Position numbers and translations under genes: made by a program. Below the pieces are notes generated by a model. That model was not told the DNA's origin. It saw nothing but the letters and a program-made list of their open reading frames with translations, and did no database searches. A stretch of DNA of 11,965 nt from Thiobacillaceae bacterium. Its GTDB lineage: Bacteria > Pseudomonadota > Gammaproteobacteria > Burkholderiales > Thiobacillaceae. Location of the stretch: assembly GCA_012274165.1 (NCBI GenBank), contig JAAPAA010000218.1, forward strand, positions 1-11,965, written 5' to 3'. Numbering within the stretch: position 1 is the stretch's first letter; each line of letters starts with the position of its first letter. Of the stretch, positions 1 through 6,464 are shown one piece after another.

Positions 1-1029
1 CGCGACATGATGCTGAAAGCACAGAGCATCGAGCTGCCCGCCGCATTCCCGCGCATGACCTACCACGAGGCGATGAACCGCTACGGTTCCGACAAGCCCG
101 ACATGCGGGTGACGCTGGAAATCACCGAAGTGACCGACGCCATGAAAGACGTCGCGTTCAAGGTGTTCTCCGGTTCGGCCAACGACCCGAAAGGCCGCGT
201 GGCCGCATTGCGCATTCCCGGCGGCGCGGCGCTCAGCCGCGGCGAGATCGACGGCTACACCGAGTTCGTCAAGATCTACGGTGCCAAAGGCCTGGCCTAC
301 ATCAAGGTCAACGACGTGACGCAGATGAACGAAACCGGCCTGCAATCGCCCATCGTCAAGAACCTCTCCGAGGCCTCGCTGCGCGCGGTGATGGAGCGCA
401 CCGGCGCGGCGAACGGCGACCTGATTTTTTTCGGCGCCGACAAGGCCAAGATCGTCAACGATGCCCTCGGCGCGCTGCGCCTGAAAATCGGCCACGAAAA
501 AGGCCACCTCGATGGCCGAGCCTGGGCGCCGCTGTGGGTGGTCGATTTCCCCATGTTCGAATTCAACGAAGGCGAAAACCGTTGGGATGCGCTGCACCAT
601 CCGTTCACCGCGCCGAAGGATGGCCACGAAGATTACCTCGCCACCGATCCGGGCGCGGCGCTGTCCAAAGCCTACGACATGGTGCTGAACGGCTGGGAAG
701 TCGGCGGTGGCTCGGTGCGTATCCACAAGCAGGATGTACAGGACAAGGTGTTTGCCGCGCTCAACATCGGTGAAGAGGAACGCCGCGAGAAATTCGGCTT
801 CCTGCTCGACGCGCTGCAATACGGCGCGCCGCCGCACGGCGGCCTGGCGTTTGGACTCGATCGGCTGGTCACCCTGATGACCGGTGCCGAATCGATCCGC
901 GACGTCATCGCCTTCCCCAAAACCCAGCGCGCCAGCTGCCTGATGACCAATGCGCCGAATGTGGTGGACGACAAGCAACTGCGCGAATTGCATATCCGGC
1001 TGCGCAACCCGACGCCGGCCGAAAAATGA
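1..1029 (+). CDS. aspS: Aspartate--tRNA ligase, C-terminal part (5' end outside window)
   Basis: Charges tRNA(Asp) with aspartate in the cytoplasm; class II synthetase. The frame is open from base 1 to the TGA at 1027-1029, giving 342 residues of a protein normally near 600, so the N-terminal anticodon-binding domain and motif 1 are outside. Visible in order (fragment numbering): the conserved RYGSDKPD segment near 27-34, the bacterial GAD insertion domain over roughly 45-150, the HHPFTAPKD loop at 199-207, GGGSVRIH at 235-242, and class II motif 3, GLAFGLDRL, at 281-289 with its ATP-binding arginine at 288. The sequence follows E. coli AspRS closely through to IRDVIAFPKT. Whether this enzyme is discriminating or also charges tRNA(Asn) cannot be judged, because the relevant residues lie upstream. 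The stop overlaps the next start by 4 bases (ATGA). Confidence 0.98.
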   Translation, partial: RDMMLKAQSIELPAAFPRMTYHEAMNRYGSDKPDMRVTLEITEVTDAMKDVAFKVFSGSANDPKGRVAALRIPGGAALSRGEIDGYTEFVKIYGAKGLAYIKVNDVTQMNETGLQSPIVKNLSEASLRAVMERTGAANGDLIFFGADKAKIVNDALGALRLKIGHEKGHLDGRAWAPLWVVDFPMFEFNEGENRWDALHHPFTAPKDGHEDYLATDPGAALSKAYDMVLNGWEVGGGSVRIHKQDVQDKVFAALNIGEEERREKFGFLLDALQYGAPPHGGLAFGLDRLVTLMTGAESIRDVIAFPKTQRASCLMTNAPNVVDDKQLRELHIRLRNPTPAEK

Positions 1030-1331
1030 GTTTTGCCGACACCCTGAAAACCCTGCCTGAGTTTGCGGGCGAGCAGCTCATCCTGACCGATGGCAGCGGC
1101 GCGGAAGTCGCCGTCATCGCCAACGCGCCCGGTACGGCTGGATCGTTTCGTGTCTACGCCTATCTGGCAGACAAGCACGGCGGAATGACTCCGGCCGCCG
1201 CTGCAGAAGGTCTGGCCATTTACGCTGAGCATACCGACGACGCGCGGCTCAACCCCGGCAAGCACCCCAACATCGACCGCCTGTTCGGCGTACAAGCCAG
1301 CGGCAACACGCTCCACGCACGTATCGCGTGA
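1026..1331 (+). CDS. Small conserved protein of unknown function (DUF2322-like)
   Basis: A 101-residue cytoplasmic protein with no signal peptide or membrane segment. It looks real rather than spurious: its ATG overlaps the aspS stop (ATGA, 1026-1029), its TGA overlaps the nudB GTG start (GTGA, 1328-1331), and codon use matches its neighbours. Features visible are an N-terminal FADTLKTLP helix, a beta-rich AEVAVIANAPGTAGSFRVYAYL stretch broken by a Gly/Pro turn, and a conserved-looking EHTDDARLNPGKHPNIDRLF segment at about residues 68-87. From memory this pattern resembles the uncharacterised family DUF2322 of betaproteobacteria, but I cannot confirm it here. No function is proposed. There is no good Shine-Dalgarno sequence before the ATG, so translation is probably coupled to aspS. 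Confidence 0.85.
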   Translation: MSFADTLKTLPEFAGEQLILTDGSGAEVAVIANAPGTAGSFRVYAYLADKHGGMTPAAAAEGLAIYAEHTDDARLNPGKHPNIDRLFGVQASGNTLHARIA

Positions 1332-1762
1332 CCTACAAAACCCCGGTTTCCGTTCTGGTCGTCATCCACACGGTGGACGGCCAGGTGCTGTTGATGGAGC
1401 GCGCCGATGCGCCGGGGTTCTGGCAGTCAGTCACGGGCTCGCAGGACGCCGGCGAAACGCTGGCGCAAACAGCGATCCGCGAAGTGCGCGAGGAAACCGG
1501 TCTCGACGCCAGCCAGTTTGCGCTTACCGACTGGGGTATCGAAACCCGCTTCGAAATCTATGAACGCTGGCGTCATCGCTACGCGCCGGGCGTGACGCAC
1601 AACACCGAACATGTGTTTGGTCTGCTTTTGCCCAGTGCCTTGCCCGTCGCGCTGGCGCCGGGTGAGCATGTGAAATACCGCTGGCTGCCGCGAGAGGCGG
1701 CCGCCAAGGCGTGTTTTTCGCCCAGCAATGCAGCAGCGATTCGCCGCTTGCCCGACCTATAA
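1328..1762 (+). CDS. nudB: Dihydroneopterin triphosphate diphosphatase (Nudix hydrolase)
   Basis: Probably removes pyrophosphate from 7,8-dihydroneopterin triphosphate, an early step of folate synthesis, in the cytosol. The 144-residue product has a perfect Nudix box, GX5EX7REUXEEXGU, at residues 37-59 (G37, E43, R51-E52, E55-E56, G58), whose glutamates bind the catalytic metal. The N-terminal KTPVSVLVVIHT and the W/GSQ segment before the box are typical of NudB rather than of generic Nudix proteins, and the length fits (about 150). The start is GTG at 1328, fused to the preceding stop as GTGA; no ribosome binding site is visible, so re-initiation is likely. Proximity to aspS is a common arrangement for nudB in proteobacteria. 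Another Nudix substrate remains possible. Confidence 0.9.
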   Translation: MTYKTPVSVLVVIHTVDGQVLLMERADAPGFWQSVTGSQDAGETLAQTAIREVREETGLDASQFALTDWGIETRFEIYERWRHRYAPGVTHNTEHVFGLLLPSALPVALAPGEHVKYRWLPREAAAKACFSPSNAAAIRRLPDL

Positions 1763-1769
1763 TCAATCC

Positions 1770-2522
1770 ATGACCGTATCGCTGCACATCGCCAGCTACA
1801 ACATGCACAAAGGCCTGTCGCAATTCAACCAGCGGCTGACCGTGCATGAACTGCGCGACCGCCTGGGCGCACTGGGAACCGACATCGTGTTCCTGCAAGA
1901 GGTGCAAGGCGGCCACAGCGGGCGCGCCAGCCGCTTTCAGCATTGGCCGGTCAAGCCGCAGCACGAGTTTCTGGCAGGGCACGTCTATACCGATTTCGCC
2001 TACGGCAAGAATTGCGTGTACGACACCGGTCACCATGGCAATGCCATCCTGTCTCGCCACAAAATCCTGTCGTGGGAAAACGAAGACATCTCGGCGCATT
2101 CGTTCGAGAGCCGCGGCATGTTGCACTGCGAAATTGAAGTCCCCGGCATGGACGTGCCGGTGCACTGCATCAACGTTCATCTGGGGCTGACCGAACGCGG
2201 CCGCAAACGCCAGCTTGAAATGATCGCTGCCCGCGTGCGCGCGATGGTGCCGGACGATGCGCCGTTGATTCTGGCAGGCGACTTTAACGACTGGCTGGTA
2301 CGTGCCGGGCATTTTTTTGAAGACGAACTGGGCCTCAACGAGGTGTTCAAAACCCACCATGGCAGGGCGGCGCGCAGTTATCCCTCCTTCCTGCCGATGT
2401 TTCAGCTTGACCGCATTTATATCCGGGGCTTCAGCATCCAGTCCGCACGCGTTCACACCGGTAACGCCTGGCACCGTATTTCTGACCATGCTGCCTTGAC
2501 TGCCCAACTCCGCTCAGTCTGA
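1770..2522 (+). CDS. YbhP-like endonuclease/exonuclease/phosphatase family protein
   Basis: A 250-residue metal-dependent phosphoesterase of the EEP (exonuclease III/DNase I) fold. Motifs in order: ASYNMHKG with metal-site N11, FLQEV with E44, GHHGNAILSR at 88-96, NVHLGL with H137, AGDFND with D171 and N173, LDRIY with D214, and the C-terminal SDH triad element S238-D239-H240. These are the expected active-site positions, so the enzyme should be active. The ATG at 1770 begins right before the conserved core; an in-frame ATG at 1728 would run into nudB and add non-conserved residues. It lies 7 bases after nudB and its TGA overlaps the clsB ATG. E. coli has the same neighbour pair, ybhP-clsB, which suggests a lipid-linked role, but the true substrate (phospholipid headgroup, nucleic acid or other) is not shown. 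Confidence 0.92.
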   Translation: MTVSLHIASYNMHKGLSQFNQRLTVHELRDRLGALGTDIVFLQEVQGGHSGRASRFQHWPVKPQHEFLAGHVYTDFAYGKNCVYDTGHHGNAILSRHKILSWENEDISAHSFESRGMLHCEIEVPGMDVPVHCINVHLGLTERGRKRQLEMIAARVRAMVPDDAPLILAGDFNDWLVRAGHFFEDELGLNEVFKTHHGRAARSYPSFLPMFQLDRIYIRGFSIQSARVHTGNAWHRISDHAALTAQLRSV

Positions 2523-3712
2523 TGGCCACGCGTCGTCGCTGGCATCCGTTTTTTTTCCGTGGGGTCGAGCTGGTTTCCGGCAACCACCTGCGGCTGCTGC
2601 AAAGCGGGACCGAGTATTTTCCGGCGCTGATTACTGCCATCGACGCTGCACAGCGTGAAGTCCGCCTCGAAACCTATATTTTCAACGCCGACAAAAGTGC
2701 CGAGTTGGTTCACGCTGCGTTGATACACGCGGCGCGGCGCGGGGTGCGGGTGCAACTGCTAATCGACGGTGTGGGGTCGCGTACCCTGCCGGCCGCGTGG
2801 CTCGATGCACTCAAAGCGGCAGGTGCTAGCGTGCTGATCTACCGCCCGATCGTAAGTGGCTGGCTTTCCAATCCTCACAATCTGCGACGGCTGCATCGCA
2901 AGCTGGTGGTGATTGATGCGCGCATCGCGTTTATCGGCGGGATGAATCTCATGGATGACTTCGAGCCGGTACGCTTCGCTCAGCCGCGACTCGATTTCAG
3001 CGTCGAGGTGCAGGGGCCGTTGCTTGCCCGCATTCACCCCAGCCTGCGCCACTTGTGGCGGTTGGTGGCGTTGACGCAGTTGCGGACAGGTGAGCCGCTG
3101 CGGTGGGTCGAGCCGTCCTGGCCGACTGATGGTCATGTGCGTGCCGCTTTTGTGGTGCGCGATAACTTTGCTCATCGCCGTGAAATCGAGCGGGTGTATC
3201 TTGCCGCGCTGGCGCTGGCGCGCAAGGAGATCATCGTGGCCAGCGCCTATTTTCTGCCCGGCCATCGCTTTAGAAACTTGCTGAAAAAAGCTGCCGTACG
3301 CGGCGTGCGGGTGCAGTTGCTGGTGCAGGGGCCAAGCGACCACCCTTTCTATCAAACTGCTGCCCGCGTCCTGTATCGCGATCTGCTGGCTGCGGGCGTT
3401 GAGATTCACGAATATCAAGCGAGCGAACTGCACGCCAAAGTAGCCGTGATCGACGGCCACTGGGCGACAGTGGGTTCCAGCAACATCGATCCGTTCAGCT
3501 TGTTGATGGCGCGAGAGGCCAATATCGTGGTTGAAGACACGAATTTTGCATGCGACCTGGAGCAGCGCCTGCAACAGGCCATCACCCAATCCATCCCGCT
3601 CGACCCGGTCGACTGGCAGCGCCGGCCCTGGCCGCAGCGCGTGGTGTCGTGGCTGGCTTATGGCCTGGTGCGGCTGATCGTCGGGCTGGCTGGATTCGGG
3701 CGCTGGGTTTGA
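2522..3712 (+). CDS. clsB: Cardiolipin synthase B (phospholipase D family)
   Basis: Probably forms cardiolipin by phosphatidyl transfer at the inner membrane. The 396-residue protein has two phospholipase D HKD motifs: H125-x-K127-x4-D132 (LHRKLVVID, followed by FIGGMNL) and H304-x-K306-x4-D311 (LHAKVAVID, followed by VGSSNIDP). It lacks the paired N-terminal transmembrane helices of ClsA and starts directly with a short basic stretch before NHLRLLQSG, as ClsB does; the length is close to E. coli ClsB (413). A hydrophobic C-terminal segment (about 376-392) may aid membrane contact. The ATG at 2522 shares one base with the stop of the upstream YbhP-like gene. An eight-T run at 2549-2556 encodes part of HPFFFRG; the frame is intact. 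No terminator is evident after it. Confidence 0.95.
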   Translation: MATRRRWHPFFFRGVELVSGNHLRLLQSGTEYFPALITAIDAAQREVRLETYIFNADKSAELVHAALIHAARRGVRVQLLIDGVGSRTLPAAWLDALKAAGASVLIYRPIVSGWLSNPHNLRRLHRKLVVIDARIAFIGGMNLMDDFEPVRFAQPRLDFSVEVQGPLLARIHPSLRHLWRLVALTQLRTGEPLRWVEPSWPTDGHVRAAFVVRDNFAHRREIERVYLAALALARKEIIVASAYFLPGHRFRNLLKKAAVRGVRVQLLVQGPSDHPFYQTAARVLYRDLLAAGVEIHEYQASELHAKVAVIDGHWATVGSSNIDPFSLLMAREANIVVEDTNFACDLEQRLQQAITQSIPLDPVDWQRRPWPQRVVSWLAYGLVRLIVGLAGFGRWV

Positions 3713-3743
3713 GCGGGCGCTCCGCCAGATCACGCTCCCATGC

Positions 3744-3773
3744 TTGTGACGGTGTTTGGCGCGGTGCTATATT
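3744..3773 (+). promoter_or_regulatory. Candidate sigma-70 promoter for the two-repeat periplasmic protein gene
   Basis: TTGTGA (3744-3749) and TATATT (3768-3773) are separated by 18 bases, matching 4/6 and 5/6 consensus positions. A transcript would start near 3780 and leave a leader of about 110 bases. It lies in the gap after clsB, where no terminator is visible, so read-through from the upstream operon is also possible. Confidence 0.4.
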
Positions 3774-3890
3774 GGTCCTGGTATGTCCATGGTCTTGCCC
3801 GGAGGCGCGAGGCGTGCGGCTTACTTGTTATTTATGCGGGAGCTTGAAATGGGTTCCTTTATTGCCCCTTAGTTAATTCCTGGAGATGTT

Positions 3891-4484
3891 ATGAATAAAA
3901 TGTATTCCGTTATTTGCGCAGCCATGCTGTCCCTGGCATCTTCCGCTGCGATGAGCGCTGCCGAAACGACGCTGCCGAGCAAGGTGGAAATCGATGCCAT
4001 CCCCGCTGGCGCAACGGTTACGGCGGTTAACCACGCCAAGCGTACCTTTACGCTCAAGGCCCACAATGGCAAGAGCCACACTTACACGGCAGGTCCGGAG
4101 ATGGTGAACTTCCCCCAGGTGAAAGTGGGCGACAAGGTTGAGGCAACCTATGCGGAAGAAATGTCCATCAGCGTGAACAAGTCGGGCGCGGCACCGAGCA
4201 TGCAGGAAAAAGAGGCCGTGGTGCGGGCGCCCAAAGGTGGGAAGCCCGGCATCATCATCGCGAACAGCAAGGAAGTCACCGGTATGGTGACCGCGATTGA
4301 TCAAACGGCACGCACCGTCACCCTGAAAGGTCCCAAGGGTAAAGAGGCAACCTTCCCCGTGAAGGAAGGCGTCAAGGGTTTCGAGAACGTGACCAAGGGC
4401 GATAACGTGGTGCTCAGCTACACCGAGGCGTTGTCCATCGCGGTCGTCACGCCGGTTCCGGCCGCCGCCGCACCGAAAAAATAA
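3891..4484 (+). CDS. Secreted protein with two copies of a 54-residue beta-rich module, function unknown
   Basis: I do not recognise a named family with certainty. The 197-residue product begins with a Sec signal peptide (basic MNK, hydrophobic core to about residue 20, probable cleavage after the SAA near 24), so it is likely periplasmic. The mature part contains two modules, residues 42-95 and 132-185, which align without a gap and share 21 of 54 residues. Shared positions include VTA at the start, RTxTLK, GK, and a GDxV-Y-E-SIxV ending. Each module looks like a small all-beta unit of OB or KOW-like size. A linker of about 36 residues (VRAPKGGKPG) joins them, and the C-terminus is an Ala/Pro/Lys tail. 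GGAG at 3882-3885 supports the ATG at 3891 over the one at 3900. Similar proteins occur in other proteobacteria, without known role. Confidence 0.9.
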   Translation: MNKMYSVICAAMLSLASSAAMSAAETTLPSKVEIDAIPAGATVTAVNHAKRTFTLKAHNGKSHTYTAGPEMVNFPQVKVGDKVEATYAEEMSISVNKSGAAPSMQEKEAVVRAPKGGKPGIIIANSKEVTGMVTAIDQTARTVTLKGPKGKEATFPVKEGVKGFENVTKGDNVVLSYTEALSIAVVTPVPAAAAPKK

Positions 4485-4520
4485 TCGGCAGGCTGGCCGT
4501 CGGGCATACGCTCGGCACCT

Positions 4521-4548
4521 AAAAGGGCGGCCATGTGCCGCCTTTTTT
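4521..4548 (+). terminator. Rho-independent terminator after the two-repeat protein gene
   Basis: GGCGGC (4526-4531) pairs with GCCGCC (4537-4542) around a 5-base loop, followed by T6 at 4543-4548; the preceding AAAA extends pairing into the T run. It is 41 bases past the stop codon and isolates the gene from the porin. Confidence 0.88.
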
Positions 4549-4759
4549 GTGGGCGGCGCTTGAATCGCTTGAATAATCGGCAACGTGGTACAGCGTCCTT
4601 GTTCCCCTTTGGATCGATCGGAGCGGCGACACGCAATAACTGAGCCGGCAGTCATTGGCCTTCAGCGATGGGGATCCGGCACACGGGCTAAAGGCTGTTG
4701 CCTCCGTGCAACAAAACAACACTTTTCCCGGCAATAAACGGAAAAAACAACAAGTTCGC

Positions 4760-4787
4760 TTGCCGACCCGGCAGCAGTCTGGATAAT
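4760..4787 (+). promoter_or_regulatory. Candidate distal porin promoter
   Basis: TTGCCG (4760-4765) and GATAAT (4782-4787), 16-base spacer, matching 4/6 and 5/6 consensus positions. Transcription would begin near 4794, placing the CACTT hairpin and the 14-base palindrome in the mRNA leader. Confidence 0.35.
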
Positions 4788-4817
4788 TGGCCGGGTCCAA
4801 CCAGCACTTTTCCAAGT

Positions 4818-4847
4818 GGGACAGCTCTGCAGAGCTTTAGCCATAAT
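4818..4847 (+). promoter_or_regulatory. Candidate proximal porin promoter with palindrome in its spacer
   Basis: GGGACA (4818-4823) and CATAAT (4842-4847) are 18 bases apart, matching 4/6 and 5/6 positions. The perfect palindrome AGCTCTGCAGAGCT (4823-4836) occupies the spacer, which would suit a dimeric regulator. A start near 4854 leaves a leader of about 28 bases that keeps the AGGAG ribosome binding site. Confidence 0.4.
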
Positions 4848-4881
4848 TGGTTCTTATTTTTACTTTCTTAGGAGTAAAGCA

Positions 4882-5937
4882 ATGAAAAAATCCCTGATCG
4901 CTCTGGCCATCGCCAGCGCCGTTTCCGCCCCCGCTTTTGCTGCCACCAGCAATGTTGACGTGTACGGCGTGCTGAACATGTCCGTCAACTACGTTGACCA
5001 GGATGTTCCCGGCACGCAGTCGAGCGTCAACGTTACTTCGACCGCCAGCCGTATCGGCTTCAAGGGCGCGGAAGATCTGGGTGGCGGCCTGGCCGCCATC
5101 TGGCAGATCGAATCCGGCTTCAACGCTGACGAGCAGTCGGGCAGCCTGGCTACCCGCAACACCTTTGTCGGTTTGAAAGGTGGCTTCGGTACCGTGTTGG
5201 CGGGCAACCACGACACCCCGATGAAGCTGCTGGGCCGCATGGTCGACCCCTTTGCCGACACCCTGGCTGACTCGCGCAACGTTTTGGGCGCGGTTAGGAC
5301 CGGTGCTAATATATTCGATATGCGCACCAAGAACACGGTCGCTTATGTGTCCCCCAACTGGAGCGGTTTCACCATGGCCGCTGCCTATGTGGCTGACTGG
5401 TCCGCTACGACCTCTTTGGATTCCCAGAACACGGATGCCTACAGCATCAACGCCGTTTACAACAACGGCCCGCTGATGCTGGGTGCAGCGTATGAAACCC
5501 ACAACGGCTTTGGTTCTGGTGTTGGTGGCGTTGGTACCAATTCGGACATGTGGCGTATTGTCGCCGGCTTCGACGTTGCCGGCTTCAAGCTGGCCGGCCT
5601 GTATGAGCAAATCGGTGGCGATGTCGCTGCATATAACCGCGATGCATACGGCCTGTTTGCCACCTACAACATGGGCGCATGGGCTTTCAAGGCTGACTAC
5701 ATGGCTGCGCAAGAGAGCGACGCGCCTGGCGGCAATGACGGCGCCGATCAGTGGACCGCTGGCGCTGACTACTCCTTGTCCAAGCGCACGGTTGTTTACG
5801 GTTACTATGCTCGGACCAGCAACGACAACGTTGGTGGCTACGGTCTGGGCGCAGGCGCCGGTTCGAGCGACCAGACGGTCGGCAACCTGGGCTCCAACCC
5901 CTCGACCTTCAGCATGGGTGTGAAGCACGCGTTCTAA
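4882..5937 (+). CDS. Outer-membrane porin, betaproteobacterial trimeric type
   Basis: General diffusion channel for small hydrophilic solutes, expected as a 16-stranded trimer in the outer membrane. The 351-residue precursor has a textbook signal peptide (MKKSLIALAIASAVSAPAFA, cleavage after residue 20). The mature start NVDVYGVLNMSV is the first strand of the Gram-negative porin family, followed by SRIGFKGAEDLGGGLAAIWQIE, alternating beta-strands throughout, and a GVKHAF ending whose terminal phenylalanine is the signal for barrel assembly. The ATG at 4882 is chosen over the in-frame ATG at 4816 because AGGAG sits 7 bases before it and the signal peptide begins there. Selectivity (anion or cation, general or specific) cannot be read from sequence alone. 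It appears monocistronic, flanked by terminators on both sides. Confidence 0.96.
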   Translation: MKKSLIALAIASAVSAPAFAATSNVDVYGVLNMSVNYVDQDVPGTQSSVNVTSTASRIGFKGAEDLGGGLAAIWQIESGFNADEQSGSLATRNTFVGLKGGFGTVLAGNHDTPMKLLGRMVDPFADTLADSRNVLGAVRTGANIFDMRTKNTVAYVSPNWSGFTMAAAYVADWSATTSLDSQNTDAYSINAVYNNGPLMLGAAYETHNGFGSGVGGVGTNSDMWRIVAGFDVAGFKLAGLYEQIGGDVAAYNRDAYGLFATYNMGAWAFKADYMAAQESDAPGGNDGADQWTAGADYSLSKRTVVYGYYARTSNDNVGGYGLGAGAGSSDQTVGNLGSNPSTFSMGVKHAF

Positions 5938-5943
5938 TTCAGC

Positions 5944-5959
5944 GCCGGGTTCGCCCGGC
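5944..5959 (+). other. UUCG-loop hairpin just after the porin stop
   Basis: GCCGGG (5944-5949), TTCG loop, CCCGGC (5954-5959): a six-pair GC stem with no T run. It precedes the actual terminator by 15 bases and may protect the 3' end of the porin mRNA. Confidence 0.55.
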
Positions 5960-5974
5960 CTGAAGCGGAATGTG

Positions 5975-6004
5975 AAACGGGCTCCTTCGGGAGCCCGTTT
6001 TTTT
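5975..6004 (+). terminator. Strong rho-independent terminator of the porin gene
   Basis: An 11-pair stem, AAACGGGCTCC (5975-5985) with GGAGCCCGTTT (5990-6000), closed by a C(TTCG)G tetraloop and followed by a T run to 6004. On the opposite strand only three Ts follow the stem, so it would terminate the yhfA transcript less well. Confidence 0.93.
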
Positions 6005-6047
6005 ATGCCTTGCTGTCAGGGGCGGATGCCGTCTGGCAGGCGTTCGC

Positions 6048-6464
6048 TCAGGCTTCGATGATTTCGAAGTCGTGCGTGATCTCGGCCACCTTGCCGAGCA
6101 TGATGCTGGCGGAGCAGTATTTTTCGGCGGAAAGCAGCACCGCCTGTTCGACCCGTTTGGGATCGAGCGATTGGCCGGTGACGGTGAAATGAACGTGGAT
6201 TTGGGTGAAGACCTTGGGGTCGGTCTCCGCGCGGCTGGCGGACAGGTCGGCCACGCAGTCGGTGATGGGTTGGCGCGCTTTGCGCAGGATATGCACGACG
6301 TCGAACGCTGAACAGCCGCCCAGCCCAAGCAGCAGCATTTCCATCGGACGGATGCCGAGATTGCGGCCGCCGGATTCGGGTGGACCGTCCATGACGACGC
6401 TGTGGCCGGATTCGCTCTGGCCGACGAAGCTGACACCTTCGATGAGTTTGACACGGGCTTTCAT
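6048..6464 (-). CDS. OsmC family protein, YhfA type
   Basis: A 138-residue cytosolic protein of the OsmC/Ohr fold, a family of thiol-dependent peroxidases. It follows E. coli YhfA almost end to end (134 residues there), from the MKARVKLIEG start through GHSVVMDG, PMEMLLLGLGGCSAFDV and LSAEKYCSASIML to ITHDFEIIEA. Both family cysteines are present: C51 in GGCSAFDV and C117 in EKYCSAS, so the redox pair is intact. YhfA proteins have not been given a firm physiological role; hydroperoxide reduction is inferred from the family. The ATG at 6464 overlaps the stop of the upstream DUF218 gene by 4 bases (ATGA), implying cotranscription and coupled translation. Confidence 0.93.
   Translation of the reverse strand: MKARVKLIEGVSFVGQSESGHSVVMDGPPESGGRNLGIRPMEMLLLGLGGCSAFDVVHILRKARQPITDCVADLSASRAETDPKVFTQIHVHFTVTGQSLDPKRVEQAVLLSAEKYCSASIMLGKVAEITHDFEIIEA

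Larger units (their letters stand above)
4549..4881. other. Porin upstream region, non-coding
   Basis: These 333 bases have no convincing gene on either strand. They hold a tandem 9-base repeat CGCTTGAAT (4557-4565 and 4566-4574), a repeated CACTTTTCC (4720-4728 and 4805-4813), a repeated ATAATTGG (4783-4790 and 4843-4850), a short hairpin CACTT-TTCC-AAGTG (4805-4818) and a perfect 14-base palindrome (4823-4836). Two promoter-like pairs lie at the 3' end. The ribosome binding site AGGAG is at 4870-4874. Confidence 0.7.

Noticed and set aside
1524..2507. Minus-strand open frame (327 codons) opposite nudB and the YbhP-like gene
   Set aside because: Spans two well-supported plus-strand genes and has no domain features.
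2549..2556. Eight-T tract near the start of clsB, possible phase-variation site
   Set aside because: The frame is intact, a cardiolipin synthase is not a usual phase-variable gene, and similar T7 runs occur in aspS and the YbhP-like gene.
3711..3722. GAGCGGGCGCTC hairpin directly at the clsB stop as a terminator
   Set aside because: Very short stem and no T run after it.
2759..3733. Minus-strand open frame (324 codons) opposite clsB
   Set aside because: Shadow of the clsB codon pattern; His/Gln/Arg-rich translation with no motif.
3834..3872. Short 12-codon open frame upstream of the two-repeat protein gene, a possible leader peptide
   Set aside because: No ribosome binding site and no run of regulatory codons or attenuator hairpin; chance explains it.
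4557..4574. Tandem 9-base repeat CGCTTGAAT
   Set aside because: Only two copies, no link to a promoter or terminator; likely chance.
4837..5928. Long minus-strand open frame (363 codons) opposite the porin gene
   Set aside because: It is the antisense shadow of a GC-rich coding region; the product is low-complexity, has no recognisable domain and no ribosome binding site, while the plus strand encodes a clear porin.
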